Source of the DNA: Actinomycetes bacterium | GTDB taxonomy: Bacteria; Actinomycetota; Actinomycetes; Mycobacteriales; Mycobacteriaceae | Reading direction: 5' to 3' | Assembly: GCA_022600695.1 (NCBI GenBank) | Contig: JAHZJY010000333.1 | Coordinates: forward strand, 1-7,190 | DNA length: 7,190 bases | In this document: positions 1-6,142 of the stretch, one piece after another | Layout of the letters: each line of letters starts with the position of its first letter | How positions within the stretch are numbered: the stretch's first letter is position 1 | Program-made: the position numbers and the translations under genes | Notes under the pieces: generated by a model | Database searches by the model: none | What the model saw: only the letters and a program-made list of their open reading frames with translations | What the model was told of the DNA's origin: nothing

Positions 1-103
1 CCTGGACGCGGGTGGCATCGGCCAGCATTCGGAACACCTCGACCACCAAATCCACCTGATCAGCGGGAAGCGGCCGTCGACATGCACCCGTATCTGCATT
101 CAT
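1..103 (-). CDS. ArsR/SmtB-family metal-sensing regulator, KmtR-like (N-terminal part only)
   Basis: The minus strand reads from an ATG at 103 to the window edge without a stop, giving 34 codons; the rest lies outside. The visible residues include VDLVVEVFRMLADATRVQ, the first helices of an ArsR/SmtB winged-helix repressor, where the 'LAD-TR' block precedes the DNA-binding helices. From memory, the M. tuberculosis nickel/cobalt sensor KmtR has a nearly identical stretch (DDQV-LVVEVFRMLADATRVQ) at the same distance from its start, so a KmtR-like sensor is the best guess. KmtR's metal ligands are mostly in its C-terminal half and cannot be checked here, so metal specificity is inference. Such proteins repress metal efflux genes and often themselves, and release DNA on binding metal. 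The gene diverges from the lipoprotein gene. The family call is firm; the subfamily is likely. Confidence 0.85.
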   Translation of the reverse strand, partial: MNADTGACRRPLPADQVDLVVEVFRMLADATRVQ

Positions 104-115
104 GCGTAAATAATA
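96..115 (-). promoter_or_regulatory. Candidate leaderless promoter and small palindrome at the ArsR-type gene start
   Basis: On the minus strand a TATTAT box (positions 115 to 110) fits the actinobacterial -10 consensus TANNNT and lies 6 nt before the ATG at 103, so transcription would begin at or next to the start codon. No Shine-Dalgarno sequence is visible, which agrees with a leaderless mRNA. No convincing -35 box is present; the best is AGTACA at 139-134 with an 18-nt spacer (3 of 6 matches). A short perfect palindrome, GCAT-TC-ATGC (96-105), covers the start codon and could be part of an autoregulatory operator, but it is short enough to arise by chance. Confidence 0.45.
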
Positions 116-221
116 TCGGACTCGGCTCGAGCTGTACTGTCCGACGGCAACGATGAGCAACTCTTCGCAGATTCTCATTGCGTGCCGCCGTTGCCAGTGG
201 CGGTCGTGGCCGACGCTTTCG

Positions 222-237
222 GGCGGGATTTCCCGCC
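222..237. repeat. Perfect 6-bp stem hairpin in the divergent spacer
   Basis: GGCGGG (222-227) and CCCGCC (232-237) are perfect reverse complements around a 4-nt ATTT loop. All six pairs are G-C. No T tract follows on the plus strand and no A-rich run flanks it in a way that would make an intrinsic terminator on the minus strand. As neither flanking gene is transcribed into this site from its own 3' end, a terminator role is unlikely; an element in the 5' region of a plus-strand transcript or a protein site is possible. Confidence 0.5.
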
Positions 238-346
238 GGTTCGGCGAGGTGTGTCCGTAATGACCCTTCCGGGACAGCGGGTCGGGCTGGGCCGGACCAT
301 GCCCGGATCGGCGGTTGTGAACCCTGAGCTCGCGATGACCTCGCGG

Positions 347-352
347 TAGTGT
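347..352 (+). promoter_or_regulatory. Candidate -10 box for a leaderless lipoprotein mRNA
   Basis: TAGTGT (347-352) matches TANNNT and lies 7 nt before the GTG start at 360, which places the predicted transcription start on the first base of the start codon. There is no purine-rich ribosome binding site before the GTG, consistent with leaderless translation, which is common in actinobacteria. The best -35 candidate at a 17-nt spacer is CTGAGC (324-329), a weak 3 of 6 match to TTGACA. Confidence 0.45.
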
Positions 353-359
353 CACTGCA

Positions 360-1097
360 GTGTCGACTGGTCGGGTAAAAATCTGGGCAGCCCTGCTGTT
401 CGCACTGCTCCTGTCCTCGTGCAGCCATGAGATACCGGAATACGAATCGACCTACGTACCGGATAAATCCCTTGATGTTTCCGAAGGCGGAAGTGATCCC
501 GCCGCAGAGCCCCTGGTGTCCTTCGTGGACCGATTCGATCGCCTCGACACGAAATTCGGCATAGGCGAGGGCTGGGACTTGATCGGCCCCGGTTTCATCA
601 AGGACCGTGCTTTCACCTACGCGGGCGACAGCACCGTCTATGCGGCACGGCAGTTCCGTGGTGTGGTGCAGCGCATCGGGACCGTGGGGCAGTGGCGAAG
701 GCTCAGAGACGGCGAAATCGGCACCACACTTGCGATGGCCATCGCACCGAACAACCTTCCCTCCGCCCTGATTCGCTTCACGGCCGACCGGGTGGGTTGG
801 GCGTTGACCCCGCGTCGCGGATTTGTCGATCTCGAGCCGGTGGCGGAGGGCCGGTTCTCGCCGCCGCTCACTCTGAATACGGACTTCGTGTTCGAGGTCG
901 AGGCCGTGGACAACTCCGTGACGGTGCGGGTGCCGGGTGAGGAAGTGACCATGAACATCGACCTCGCCGGGTTGGTCGGCGATAACGCGGTCTGGGAGGA
1001 ATCCCCGATCGCGACCCCGGCCGACGTGGTTTTCGACTTCCGCGCCGTCTGGGCGGCCGAAGCGGGACAAGAGCTGGTGCCGCTCTACGAGGCATGA
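360..1097 (+). CDS. Putative secreted lipoprotein, possibly a ConA/LamG-like beta-sandwich
   Basis: A 245-residue protein starting at GTG 360, the most upstream start in this frame. The N-terminus is a clear bacterial lipoprotein signal: basic n-region (residues 1-7, including R5 and K7), hydrophobic core about 8-18, and lipobox L18-S19-S20-C21, so C21 would be lipidated and the mature protein anchored outside the membrane. Residues 22-50 form a Ser/Glu/Asp-rich linker. From about 53 (SFVDRFDRLDT) the chain alternates polar and hydrophobic residues as in beta strands, with 'GEGWDLIG' at 69-76 and strand-like 'DFVFEVEAVDNSVTVRV' at 175-191; this resembles laminin-G/concanavalin-A-like sandwiches but no catalytic motif is seen, so the fold is inference. 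I do not recognise the family. It converges on the VOC gene and diverges from the ArsR-type regulator. Ligand or substrate is unknown. Confidence 0.8.
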   Translation: MSTGRVKIWAALLFALLLSSCSHEIPEYESTYVPDKSLDVSEGGSDPAAEPLVSFVDRFDRLDTKFGIGEGWDLIGPGFIKDRAFTYAGDSTVYAARQFRGVVQRIGTVGQWRRLRDGEIGTTLAMAIAPNNLPSALIRFTADRVGWALTPRRGFVDLEPVAEGRFSPPLTLNTDFVFEVEAVDNSVTVRVPGEEVTMNIDLAGLVGDNAVWEESPIATPADVVFDFRAVWAAEAGQELVPLYEA

Positions 1098-1116
1098 CGC
1101 CTTTCACTGTGACACG

Positions 1117-1162
1117 ACCCGCGCCATCGGCGCCCGGGGTGGCCGCGCTGTGCCATGGCCAC
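1117..1162. terminator. GC-rich hairpins in the convergent gap (possible bidirectional terminator)
   Basis: The 90-bp gap between two converging genes holds two hairpins. The first has GCGCC (1121-1125) pairing with GGCGC (1129-1133) over an ATC loop, extended after a 3-nt bulge by ACCC (1117-1120) pairing with GGGT (1137-1140). The second has GTGGCC (1139-1144) pairing with GGCCAC (1157-1162) over a 12-nt loop; the two share bases 1139-1140 and so compete slightly. No T tract follows in either direction, so an intrinsic terminator is supported only by position and stem stability. Confidence 0.3.
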
Positions 1163-1187
1163 GGCCGTATTCTCGGCGTCCCCGCAC

Positions 1188-1739
1188 TCAGGACGGCTCG
1201 CGGCCGGGCAACTTCCGCATGGCCTGCCGAGCCACGGAGTGCGTCCACTCCGGGTGTTGCGCCGTGTGCCCGCGGAGCGCACGCCATGACCGCCAGGCGG
1301 CTGCCGGTGACGGAATGCGCGGCAACCGCGCCAGCTCCCATTGGATGCCGTTGATGGGGTCGTCGAAGAAGACCGCGTAGTAACCCGGCGTGTATTCGGG
1401 ATACTCCTGGGGTGGATGCGCGACGGGCACCTCGCGCGGGACGAGGAACTCGTCGTGGAAACGGTTGACCTCCGTGCGGCTACCGGCCCACAACGCGATG
1501 TGGTTGAGACCGACCGCCTGGTCGGTGTGCCGCAACTTCTGCCCGGTCGCTGCCGGCTGGACGCCGATGTAGCTGTGCGGCAACGGGAAACGCGCCATAT
1601 AGTAAGTCGAGCGGTACTCGATGTCCAGCGTCCAGAAGCTCATGTATCCGAGCCAGCCGAACATGGCGTCGTAGAAGGCAATTGATTGCTGGTAGTCCAG
1701 GACGTTGACCTCGACGTGCTGCACCCCGCGCCAGCGCAT
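1188..1739 (-). CDS. VOC-superfamily protein (glyoxalase / extradiol dioxygenase fold)
   Basis: A 183-residue protein. Residues 6-32 (VQHVEVNV...IAFYDAMFGWLGY) are the first beta-alpha unit typical of VOC proteins, with a candidate metal ligand H8; 'GLNHIALWAG' (77-86) starts the second half with H80, and 'GIQWELARLP' (131-140) supplies E135. This H/H/E set fits a metal-binding VOC enzyme such as a lyase, epimerase or dioxygenase; a fourth ligand at the end of the first half is not obvious. A tail of about 43 residues rich in Trp, Arg and His follows the VOC domain. The start at 1739 places the first strand near the N-terminus as usual. The gene begins 36 nt after the acyl-CoA dehydrogenase stop on the same strand, so the two are probably cotranscribed. 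The reaction is unknown; a role on an acyl-CoA or ring-derived intermediate is inference. Confidence 0.8.
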   Translation of the reverse strand: MRWRGVQHVEVNVLDYQQSIAFYDAMFGWLGYMSFWTLDIEYRSTYYMARFPLPHSYIGVQPAATGQKLRHTDQAVGLNHIALWAGSRTEVNRFHDEFLVPREVPVAHPPQEYPEYTPGYYAVFFDDPINGIQWELARLPRIPSPAAAWRSWRALRGHTAQHPEWTHSVARQAMRKLPGREPS

Positions 1740-1775
1740 GAAGTCCAGGGTAGTGCCACCGCTTCTCGCTCCGTA

Positions 1776-2948
1776 TCAACCGTCGGCCCGCGCCGCCCGT
1801 ACCAGTCCGCCGCCGATGATCAGCCGCTGTATTTCGCTGGTGCCCTCATACAGTCGCAGTAGTCGGACATCGCGGTAGATGCGCTCCACCGCCACTCCCC
1901 GCAGGTATCCCGCCCCGCCGTGTACCTGAACCGCCAGGTCGGCGACTTTTCCGACCATCTCGGTGCAGAACAGTTTGGCGACGGAGGGAGCGATGCGACG
2001 GTCCTCGCCGGTCAGCCACTTGCGCGCGGTGTCGCGCACCAGGGCCTGGCCGGCCAGCACACCGGTCTGCTGGTCGGCCAGCATCGCCTGCACCAGCTGG
2101 AATGTTCCGATCGGCGTTCCGCCCTGTGTCGCGGTGGCGGCGTGGCTGATGGATTCGTCGAGGGCGCGTTGTGCGGTCCCGACGGCCAGCGCGGCGATAT
2201 GGATGCGTCCGCGGGCGAGCGATGTCAGCGCGGCTCGGTAGCCGATGTCCTCGTCGTCGCCGACCAACGCCTCGGGCCCGACCCGGACATCGGTGAAGAA
2301 CACATCCGATGTCCAGGAGCCCTCCTGCCCCATCTTGGCGTCCTTGGCGCCGACCCCGACACCGTCGGCGTCGGCCGGGACGAGGAACACCGCGATACCG
2401 GCACCATCGTCATCCGCGGGCCGGGTGCGGGCGAACACGATGAACAGATCTGCGATCGGGGCGTTGGTGATGTACTGCTTCTGGCCGTCGATCACCCAGC
2501 CGTCCCCGTCGCGGACTGCCCTGGTGCGTAAGCCGGCCGGGTTGGATCCGGCGCCTGGTTCGGTGAGTGCGAAGGAGGCCACGGCATCGCCGTTGGCGAT
2601 CCGCTCAAGCCAGCGAGTCTTCTGCCCCTCGGTGCCGAAGCCCACCAGTACCTGCCCGGCAATACCGTTGTTGGTGCCGAACATCGAGCGCACCGACAGC
2701 GCCGTGTAGCCCAGTTCCAGCGCCAGTTCGACATCCTGGGTGATATCGAGACCGAGTCCTCCCCACTCCTGCGGAATGGCGTACCCGAACAGTCCCATCC
2801 GCTTGGCCTGCTCGCGGATGTCCCCGGGAACGCAGTCGGTCTGGACGATCTCGGACTCCCGAGGCACCACGACCGAGCGCACGAAGGTCCGCGTGTGCGC
2901 CAGGATCTCCCGGAAGTCCTCGTCACTGACCACTGGTTCAGCTGTCAT
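1776..2948 (-). CDS. Acyl-CoA dehydrogenase (FAD-dependent), upstream gene of the minus-strand pair
   Basis: A 390-residue protein of normal length for soluble acyl-CoA dehydrogenases, which form a 2,3 double bond in an acyl-CoA and pass electrons to electron-transfer flavoprotein. Visible landmarks: N-terminal helical domain (about 8-120), the '[13 protein letters not shown]' FAD/substrate segment (127-139, with Asn at 136 where Asp is common), beta domain to about 225, and the C-terminal helical domain with 'QVHGGAGY' (341-348) and 'YEGTSEIQ' (367-374). E368 occupies the position of the catalytic base of medium-chain dehydrogenases. The usual R-x-x-F-G-x-P motif, which contacts FAD across the dimer, reads A-T-Q-G-G-T-P here (273-279), so the Arg and Phe are absent. 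The ATG at 2948 has no Shine-Dalgarno sequence and may be leaderless. It is divergent from the SDR-thiolase operon and followed by the VOC gene. Substrate not determinable. Confidence 0.93.
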   Translation of the reverse strand: MTAEPVVSDEDFREILAHTRTFVRSVVVPRESEIVQTDCVPGDIREQAKRMGLFGYAIPQEWGGLGLDITQDVELALELGYTALSVRSMFGTNNGIAGQVLVGFGTEGQKTRWLERIANGDAVASFALTEPGAGSNPAGLRTRAVRDGDGWVIDGQKQYITNAPIADLFIVFARTRPADDDGAGIAVFLVPADADGVGVGAKDAKMGQEGSWTSDVFFTDVRVGPEALVGDDEDIGYRAALTSLARGRIHIAALAVGTAQRALDESISHAATATQGGTPIGTFQLVQAMLADQQTGVLAGQALVRDTARKWLTGEDRRIAPSVAKLFCTEMVGKVADLAVQVHGGAGYLRGVAVERIYRDVRLLRLYEGTSEIQRLIIGGGLVRAARADG

Positions 2949-2966
2949 GAGGCCATCAAATACGAT
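2937..2966 (+). promoter_or_regulatory. Candidate promoter of the SDR-thiolase-dehydrogenase-LLM operon
   Basis: TACGAT (2961-2966) fits the TANNNT -10 consensus. An 18-nt spacer separates it from TTCAGC (2937-2942), a partial match to TTGACA that overlaps the first codons of the divergent dehydrogenase. Transcription would start near 2973, leaving a leader of about 25 nt that contains the ribosome binding site at 2984-2990. Confidence 0.45.
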
Positions 2967-2969
2967 GGC
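2952..2969. promoter_or_regulatory. Perfect inverted repeat, candidate operator for both divergent transcripts
   Basis: GCCATC (2952-2957) and GATGGC (2964-2969) are exact reverse complements separated by AAATAC. The repeat is in the middle of the 49-bp spacer between the divergent dehydrogenase and SDR genes. Its right half overlaps the plus-strand -10 candidate TACGAT (2961-2966), and its left half and spacer overlap a weaker minus-strand -10-like TATTTG (2962 to 2957), so a dimeric regulator bound here would affect both directions. It does not resemble the KstR or KstR2 operators as I remember them. No regulator gene for it lies in the window. Confidence 0.5.
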
Positions 2970-2983
2970 TCGCGGGGACCATC

Positions 2984-2990
2984 AGGAGGG
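2984..2990 (+). promoter_or_regulatory. Strong ribosome binding site fixing the SDR start
   Basis: AGGAGGG lies 7 nt before the ATG at 2998. It is the strongest Shine-Dalgarno sequence in the window and decides the SDR start against in-frame starts further upstream (as far as 2740), which would run antisense through the dehydrogenase gene. Confidence 0.85.
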
Positions 2991-2997
2991 TGATCGG

Positions 2998-3738
2998 ATG
3001 GCACTGCTGGCCGGGCGCACCGCGATCGTCACCGGCGGGGCTCAGGGTCTCGGTTACGCCATCGCCGAGGTGTTCATCGCCGAGGGCGCCCGAGTCGTGC
3101 TGGCCGATCTGGACCTGGACCGCACCCAGGGGGCGGCGGCTGCGCTGGGCGGTTCCGATGTCGCCCGGGCCGTGCGATGCGATGTGACATCGGCTGAACA
3201 GGTCGACGCCCTCGTCGGCGCCGCGGTGGAGGCGTTCGGCAGTCTGGACATCATGGTCAACAACGCCGGCATCACCCGGGATGCCACCATGCGGAAGATG
3301 ACCGAGCAGCAGTTCGACGAAGTGATCGCGGTGCACCTCAAGGGCACCTGGAACGGCACCCGCGCGGCCGCGGCCGTCATGCGGGCTCAGGGTAGTGGTG
3401 CGATTGTCAACATGTCCTCCATCTCGGGCAAGGTCGGCCTGGTCGGGCAGACCAACTACTCGGCGGCCAAGGCGGGCATCGTCGGCCTGACCAAAGCGGC
3501 CGCGAAAGAACTCGCCCACCTCGGCGTTCGGGTCAACGCCGTCGCGCCCGGCCTGATTCGCTCCGCCATGACCGAGGCCATGCCGCAACGGATCTGGGAC
3601 GCCAAATTGGCCGAGGTGCCGATGGGACGGGCCGGCGAACCGCACGAAGTGGCATCCGTCGTGTTGTTCCTGGCCTCCGGGTTGTCCTCATATATGACGG
3701 GCACCGTCCTCGAGGTCACCGGCGGACGGCACATATGA
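2998..3738 (+). CDS. SDR-family oxidoreductase, probable 3-hydroxyacyl-CoA dehydrogenase (FabG-like)
   Basis: A 246-residue classical short-chain dehydrogenase of typical length. The Rossmann dinucleotide motif T12-G-G-A-Q-G-L-G19, the 'D-L-D' end of beta-2 that suggests NAD(H) preference, N88-N-A-G91, Ser141 and Y154-x-x-x-K158 are all present. At the tetrad position usually held by Asn the sequence has His113 (V-H-L-K-G-T). The same V-H-L/R-G pattern occurs in the hydroxyacyl dehydrogenase domain of peroxisomal multifunctional enzyme 2, which favours oxidation of 3-hydroxyacyl-CoA over a role as a fatty-acid synthesis reductase; this is inference from family knowledge. The start is set by a strong ribosome binding site. 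Its stop overlaps the thiolase start by 4 nt (ATGA), so the two are translationally coupled, and the pair would carry out the last two steps of a beta-oxidation cycle. Confidence 0.93.
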   Translation: MALLAGRTAIVTGGAQGLGYAIAEVFIAEGARVVLADLDLDRTQGAAAALGGSDVARAVRCDVTSAEQVDALVGAAVEAFGSLDIMVNNAGITRDATMRKMTEQQFDEVIAVHLKGTWNGTRAAAAVMRAQGSGAIVNMSSISGKVGLVGQTNYSAAKAGIVGLTKAAAKELAHLGVRVNAVAPGLIRSAMTEAMPQRIWDAKLAEVPMGRAGEPHEVASVVLFLASGLSSYMTGTVLEVTGGRHI

Positions 3739-4952
3739 CCCTTGGCGCGGTGATCTGCGAACCGGTCCGCACCCCGATCGGCCGCTACGGCGGAGTATTC
3801 AAGGCGCTGAGCGTGGCCGACCTGGCCGTAGCGGCGCTGACCGGTCTGCTGCAGCGCACGGGACCGGTGGCGGAATTCGTCGACGATGTGATCCTGGGAC
3901 ACTGCTACCCCAACCCGGAAGCGCCGGCACTGGGCCGGGTGGCGGCACTGGATGCCGGTCTGCCGGTGACGGTATGCGGTATGCAGGTGGACCGCCGTTG
4001 CGGTTCGGGCCTGCAGGCGGTGATCAACGCCTGTATGCAGGTGGCCTCGGGCGCCAGCGATCTCGTGGTCGCCGGCGGGGCGGAGAGTATGAGCAATGTC
4101 GCGTTCTTCTCCACCGATGTGCGCTGGGGCGCAGGCTCCCGCGGGATCGAGGTGCACGACGGACTGACCCGCGGCCGGGTGACGGCCGGCGGCCGACGCT
4201 ACCCGGTTCCCGGCGGCATGCTGGAGACCGCGGAGAACCTGCGCCGCGAGTACGGCATCTCCCGCGCCGAGCAGGACGACCTGGCGGCGCAGTCTCACCA
4301 ACGTGCCATCGCCGCCCAGTCGGGAGGAACGGCGGCCGAGGAAATCGTCCCGGTCGCCGTCGGCGGTAAGCCCGGCGAACAGATGATCGATACCGACGAG
4401 CATCCCCGCGCCGATAGCACGATAGAAGCGCTTGCCGGGCTAAAACCCCTTCTGGTGCAACAGGACCCGGATGCCACCGTGACCGCCGGCAATGCCAGCG
4501 GCCAAAACGATGCCGCCTCGATGTGTATCGTCACCACCCCGGAGAAGGCTGACGACCTGGGGTTGACACCGCTGGTTCGGTTGGTTTCGTGGGCGGTAGC
4601 CGGCGTGGAACCGAAGCTCATGGGCATCGGCCCGGTCCCGGCCACCGCCGCGGCTCTCGGTCGGGCCGGGCTGTCGCTGGACGATATGGACGTGATCGAA
4701 CTCAATGAGGCCTTCGCCGTGCAGGCCCTGGCCGTTATGCGCGAGTGGGAGTTCACCGAGGCGGACCGCGAGCGCACCAATGTCCGTGGCTCGGGCATCT
4801 CGCTGGGCCACCCGGTTGGTGCCACCGGCGGGCGGATGCTGGCCACCCTGGCCCGGGAATTGCGCCGACGCGAGGGTCGGTACGGCCTGGAAACCATGTG
4901 CATCGGTGGCGGCCAGGGCCTGGCCGCGGTATTCGAGAAGGTTCGGGCGTGA
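3735..4952 (+). CDS. Thiolase (acetyl-CoA C-acyltransferase)
   Basis: A 405-residue thiolase, normal in length for the degradative/biosynthetic thiolase family. All catalytic landmarks are intact: nucleophile C89 in 'RRCGSGLQA', the N324-E-A-F block, H359 in 'GHPVGATGG' and the second cysteine C389 in 'CIGGGQG'. It would cleave a 3-ketoacyl-CoA with CoA to release acetyl-CoA or propionyl-CoA and a shortened acyl-CoA; the intact Cys/His/Cys set argues against the nonthiolytic SCP-x-type proteins that lack one of these. Condensation in the other direction is chemically possible, but dehydrogenases on both sides favour degradation. The ATG at 3735 overlaps the SDR stop by 4 nt, and its own stop overlaps the GTG of the next dehydrogenase. 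Acyl specificity cannot be read from the sequence. Confidence 0.95.
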   Translation: MTLGAVICEPVRTPIGRYGGVFKALSVADLAVAALTGLLQRTGPVAEFVDDVILGHCYPNPEAPALGRVAALDAGLPVTVCGMQVDRRCGSGLQAVINACMQVASGASDLVVAGGAESMSNVAFFSTDVRWGAGSRGIEVHDGLTRGRVTAGGRRYPVPGGMLETAENLRREYGISRAEQDDLAAQSHQRAIAAQSGGTAAEEIVPVAVGGKPGEQMIDTDEHPRADSTIEALAGLKPLLVQQDPDATVTAGNASGQNDAASMCIVTTPEKADDLGLTPLVRLVSWAVAGVEPKLMGIGPVPATAAALGRAGLSLDDMDVIELNEAFAVQALAVMREWEFTEADRERTNVRGSGISLGHPVGATGGRMLATLARELRRREGRYGLETMCIGGGQGLAAVFEKVRA

Positions 4953-6142
4953 CCAGGCTGGCCCAGACCCTGGGTTTGACCGAGTTTCAGACCGAAATCA
5001 TCTCGGCGGTACGGCAGTTCGTCGATAAGGAAGTAATCCCGAACGCATCGGAACTCGAGCATGCGGACATCTATCCGCAGGAGATCGTCGACCGGATGCG
5101 GGAGATGGGGCTGTTCGGGCTGATGATCCCCGTCGACTACGGCGGTCTGGGGGAGTCTCTGCTCACCTACGCGCTGTGCGCGGAAGAACTGGCCCGGGGC
5201 TGGATGAGCGTATCCGGGGTGATCAACACCCATTTCATCGTCGCCTACATGATTCGCCGGCACGGCACGGACGAGCAGAAGCAACGCTTCCTCCCGCGGA
5301 TGGCCACCGGCGAAACCCGGGGAGCCTTCTCGATGTCCGAACCCGAAGTGGGTTCTGACGTCGCTGCGATCCGCACCCGGGCCGTCCGCGACGGTGACGG
5401 CGGCTACATCATCAGTGGACAGAAAATGTGGCTGACGAACGGGGGCAGCTCGACGCTGGTGGCTGCACTGGTACGTACCGACGAGGGCGCGGACTCCCCA
5501 CACGCGAATCTGACCGCATTCCTGGTCGAAAAACCGGCCGGCTTCGGGGAAGTCGTCCCCGGGCTGACCATTCCCGGAAAGATCGACAAACTCGGCTACA
5601 AGGGGATTGACACCACCGAACTTGTTTTCGACGGCTACCACGCCGCTGTCGACGACCTCCTCGGCGGTCTCCCGGGGCGCGGTTTCGGCCAGATGATGGA
5701 TGGTGTGGAAGTCGGCCGGGTCAACGTCGCGGCGCGGGCCTGCGGGGTGGGACTGCGGGCATTCGAGCTGGCGGTGCGCTACGCGCAGCAGCGCCGGACG
5801 TTCGGCAAGCCGATCGCCGAACACCAGGCCATCGCTTTCTCCCTGGCGGAGATGGCGACGAAAGTCGAAGCGGCACATCTGATGATGGTCAATGCCGCAC
5901 GGCTGAAGGACTCCGGGCAGCGCAACGATGTAGCGGCCGGGATGGCCAAATACCTGGCCAGTGAACTCTGCTCGGAAGTCACCCAGGCCGGCTTTCGTAT
6001 TCACGGCGGCTACGGCTACTCCACCGAATATGAAATTGAACGGCTCATGCGGGACGCCCCGTTCCTGCTGATCGGGGAGGGCACCAGCGAGATCCAGAAG
6101 ACCATCATCAGCAAACGACTTCTTGAGGACTACCGAATATGA
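4949..6142 (+). CDS. Acyl-CoA dehydrogenase (FAD-dependent), operon member
   Basis: A 397-residue protein starting at GTG 4949, which overlaps the thiolase stop (GTGA) and is preceded 7 nt upstream by GAGAAGG. Landmarks: 'MGLFGLMIPVDYGGLG' (53-68) in the N-terminal domain, 'SMSEPEVGSD' (128-137), an intact R282-x-x-F-G-x-P motif for FAD contact across the dimer, 'RIHGGYGYS' (350-358) with Arg where Gln is classical, and 'GEGTSEIQ' (376-383) with E377 as predicted catalytic base. The Arg-Ile-His-Gly-Gly form is, from memory, usual in a branch of actinobacterial FadE proteins that includes branched or short-chain enzymes. It is clearly distinct from the divergent dehydrogenase in the same locus, so the two probably act on different intermediates or form different complexes. 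An in-frame start as far upstream as 4745 is unlikely because it lies inside the thiolase. Confidence 0.94.
   Translation: MTRLAQTLGLTEFQTEIISAVRQFVDKEVIPNASELEHADIYPQEIVDRMREMGLFGLMIPVDYGGLGESLLTYALCAEELARGWMSVSGVINTHFIVAYMIRRHGTDEQKQRFLPRMATGETRGAFSMSEPEVGSDVAAIRTRAVRDGDGGYIISGQKMWLTNGGSSTLVAALVRTDEGADSPHANLTAFLVEKPAGFGEVVPGLTIPGKIDKLGYKGIDTTELVFDGYHAAVDDLLGGLPGRGFGQMMDGVEVGRVNVAARACGVGLRAFELAVRYAQQRRTFGKPIAEHQAIAFSLAEMATKVEAAHLMMVNAARLKDSGQRNDVAAGMAKYLASELCSEVTQAGFRIHGGYGYSTEYEIERLMRDAPFLLIGEGTSEIQKTIISKRLLEDYRI

Larger units (their letters stand above)
104..359. other. Divergent intergenic region between regulator and lipoprotein genes
   Basis: This 256-bp spacer separates two genes pointing away from each other and contains both of their promoters. 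It also holds a GC-rich hairpin (222-237) and two very short plus-strand open frames, 153-260 (35 codons plus stop) and 260-349 (29 codons plus stop), that meet at a TAATG stop/start overlap. Neither short frame has a clear ribosome binding site or a recognisable product, so they are not called as genes. No tRNA, known riboswitch or repeat array was recognised. Confidence 0.6.

Noticed and set aside
60..1070. 336-codon minus-strand open frame across the left part
   Set aside because: It runs antisense to the lipoprotein gene and overlaps the ArsR-type gene in another frame; its translation is low-complexity Arg/Gly/His without any domain.
1094..1380. Short plus-strand open frames in the convergent region
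   Set aside because: They overlap the 3' end of the VOC gene in antisense, have no ribosome binding site and no recognisable product.
2740..2997. Upstream in-frame extension of the SDR
   Set aside because: The extension would be antisense to the divergent dehydrogenase, has no SDR homology, and the ATG at 2998 has a strong ribosome binding site and begins right before the Rossmann fold.
3456..4403. 315-codon minus-strand open frame
   Set aside because: Antisense shadow of the SDR and thiolase genes, with low-complexity translation.
4745..4948. Upstream in-frame extension of the operon dehydrogenase
   Set aside because: It lies inside the thiolase 3' end in another frame; the GTG at 4949 with the 4-nt overlap and GAGAAGG upstream gives a normal-length protein.
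4295..6004. Very long open frame on the minus strand (569 codons)
   Set aside because: It lies fully antisense to the thiolase and operon dehydrogenase, both of which have intact catalytic motifs. The translation is rich in His, Arg and Pro with no recognisable domain, as expected from the opposite strand of GC-rich genes.
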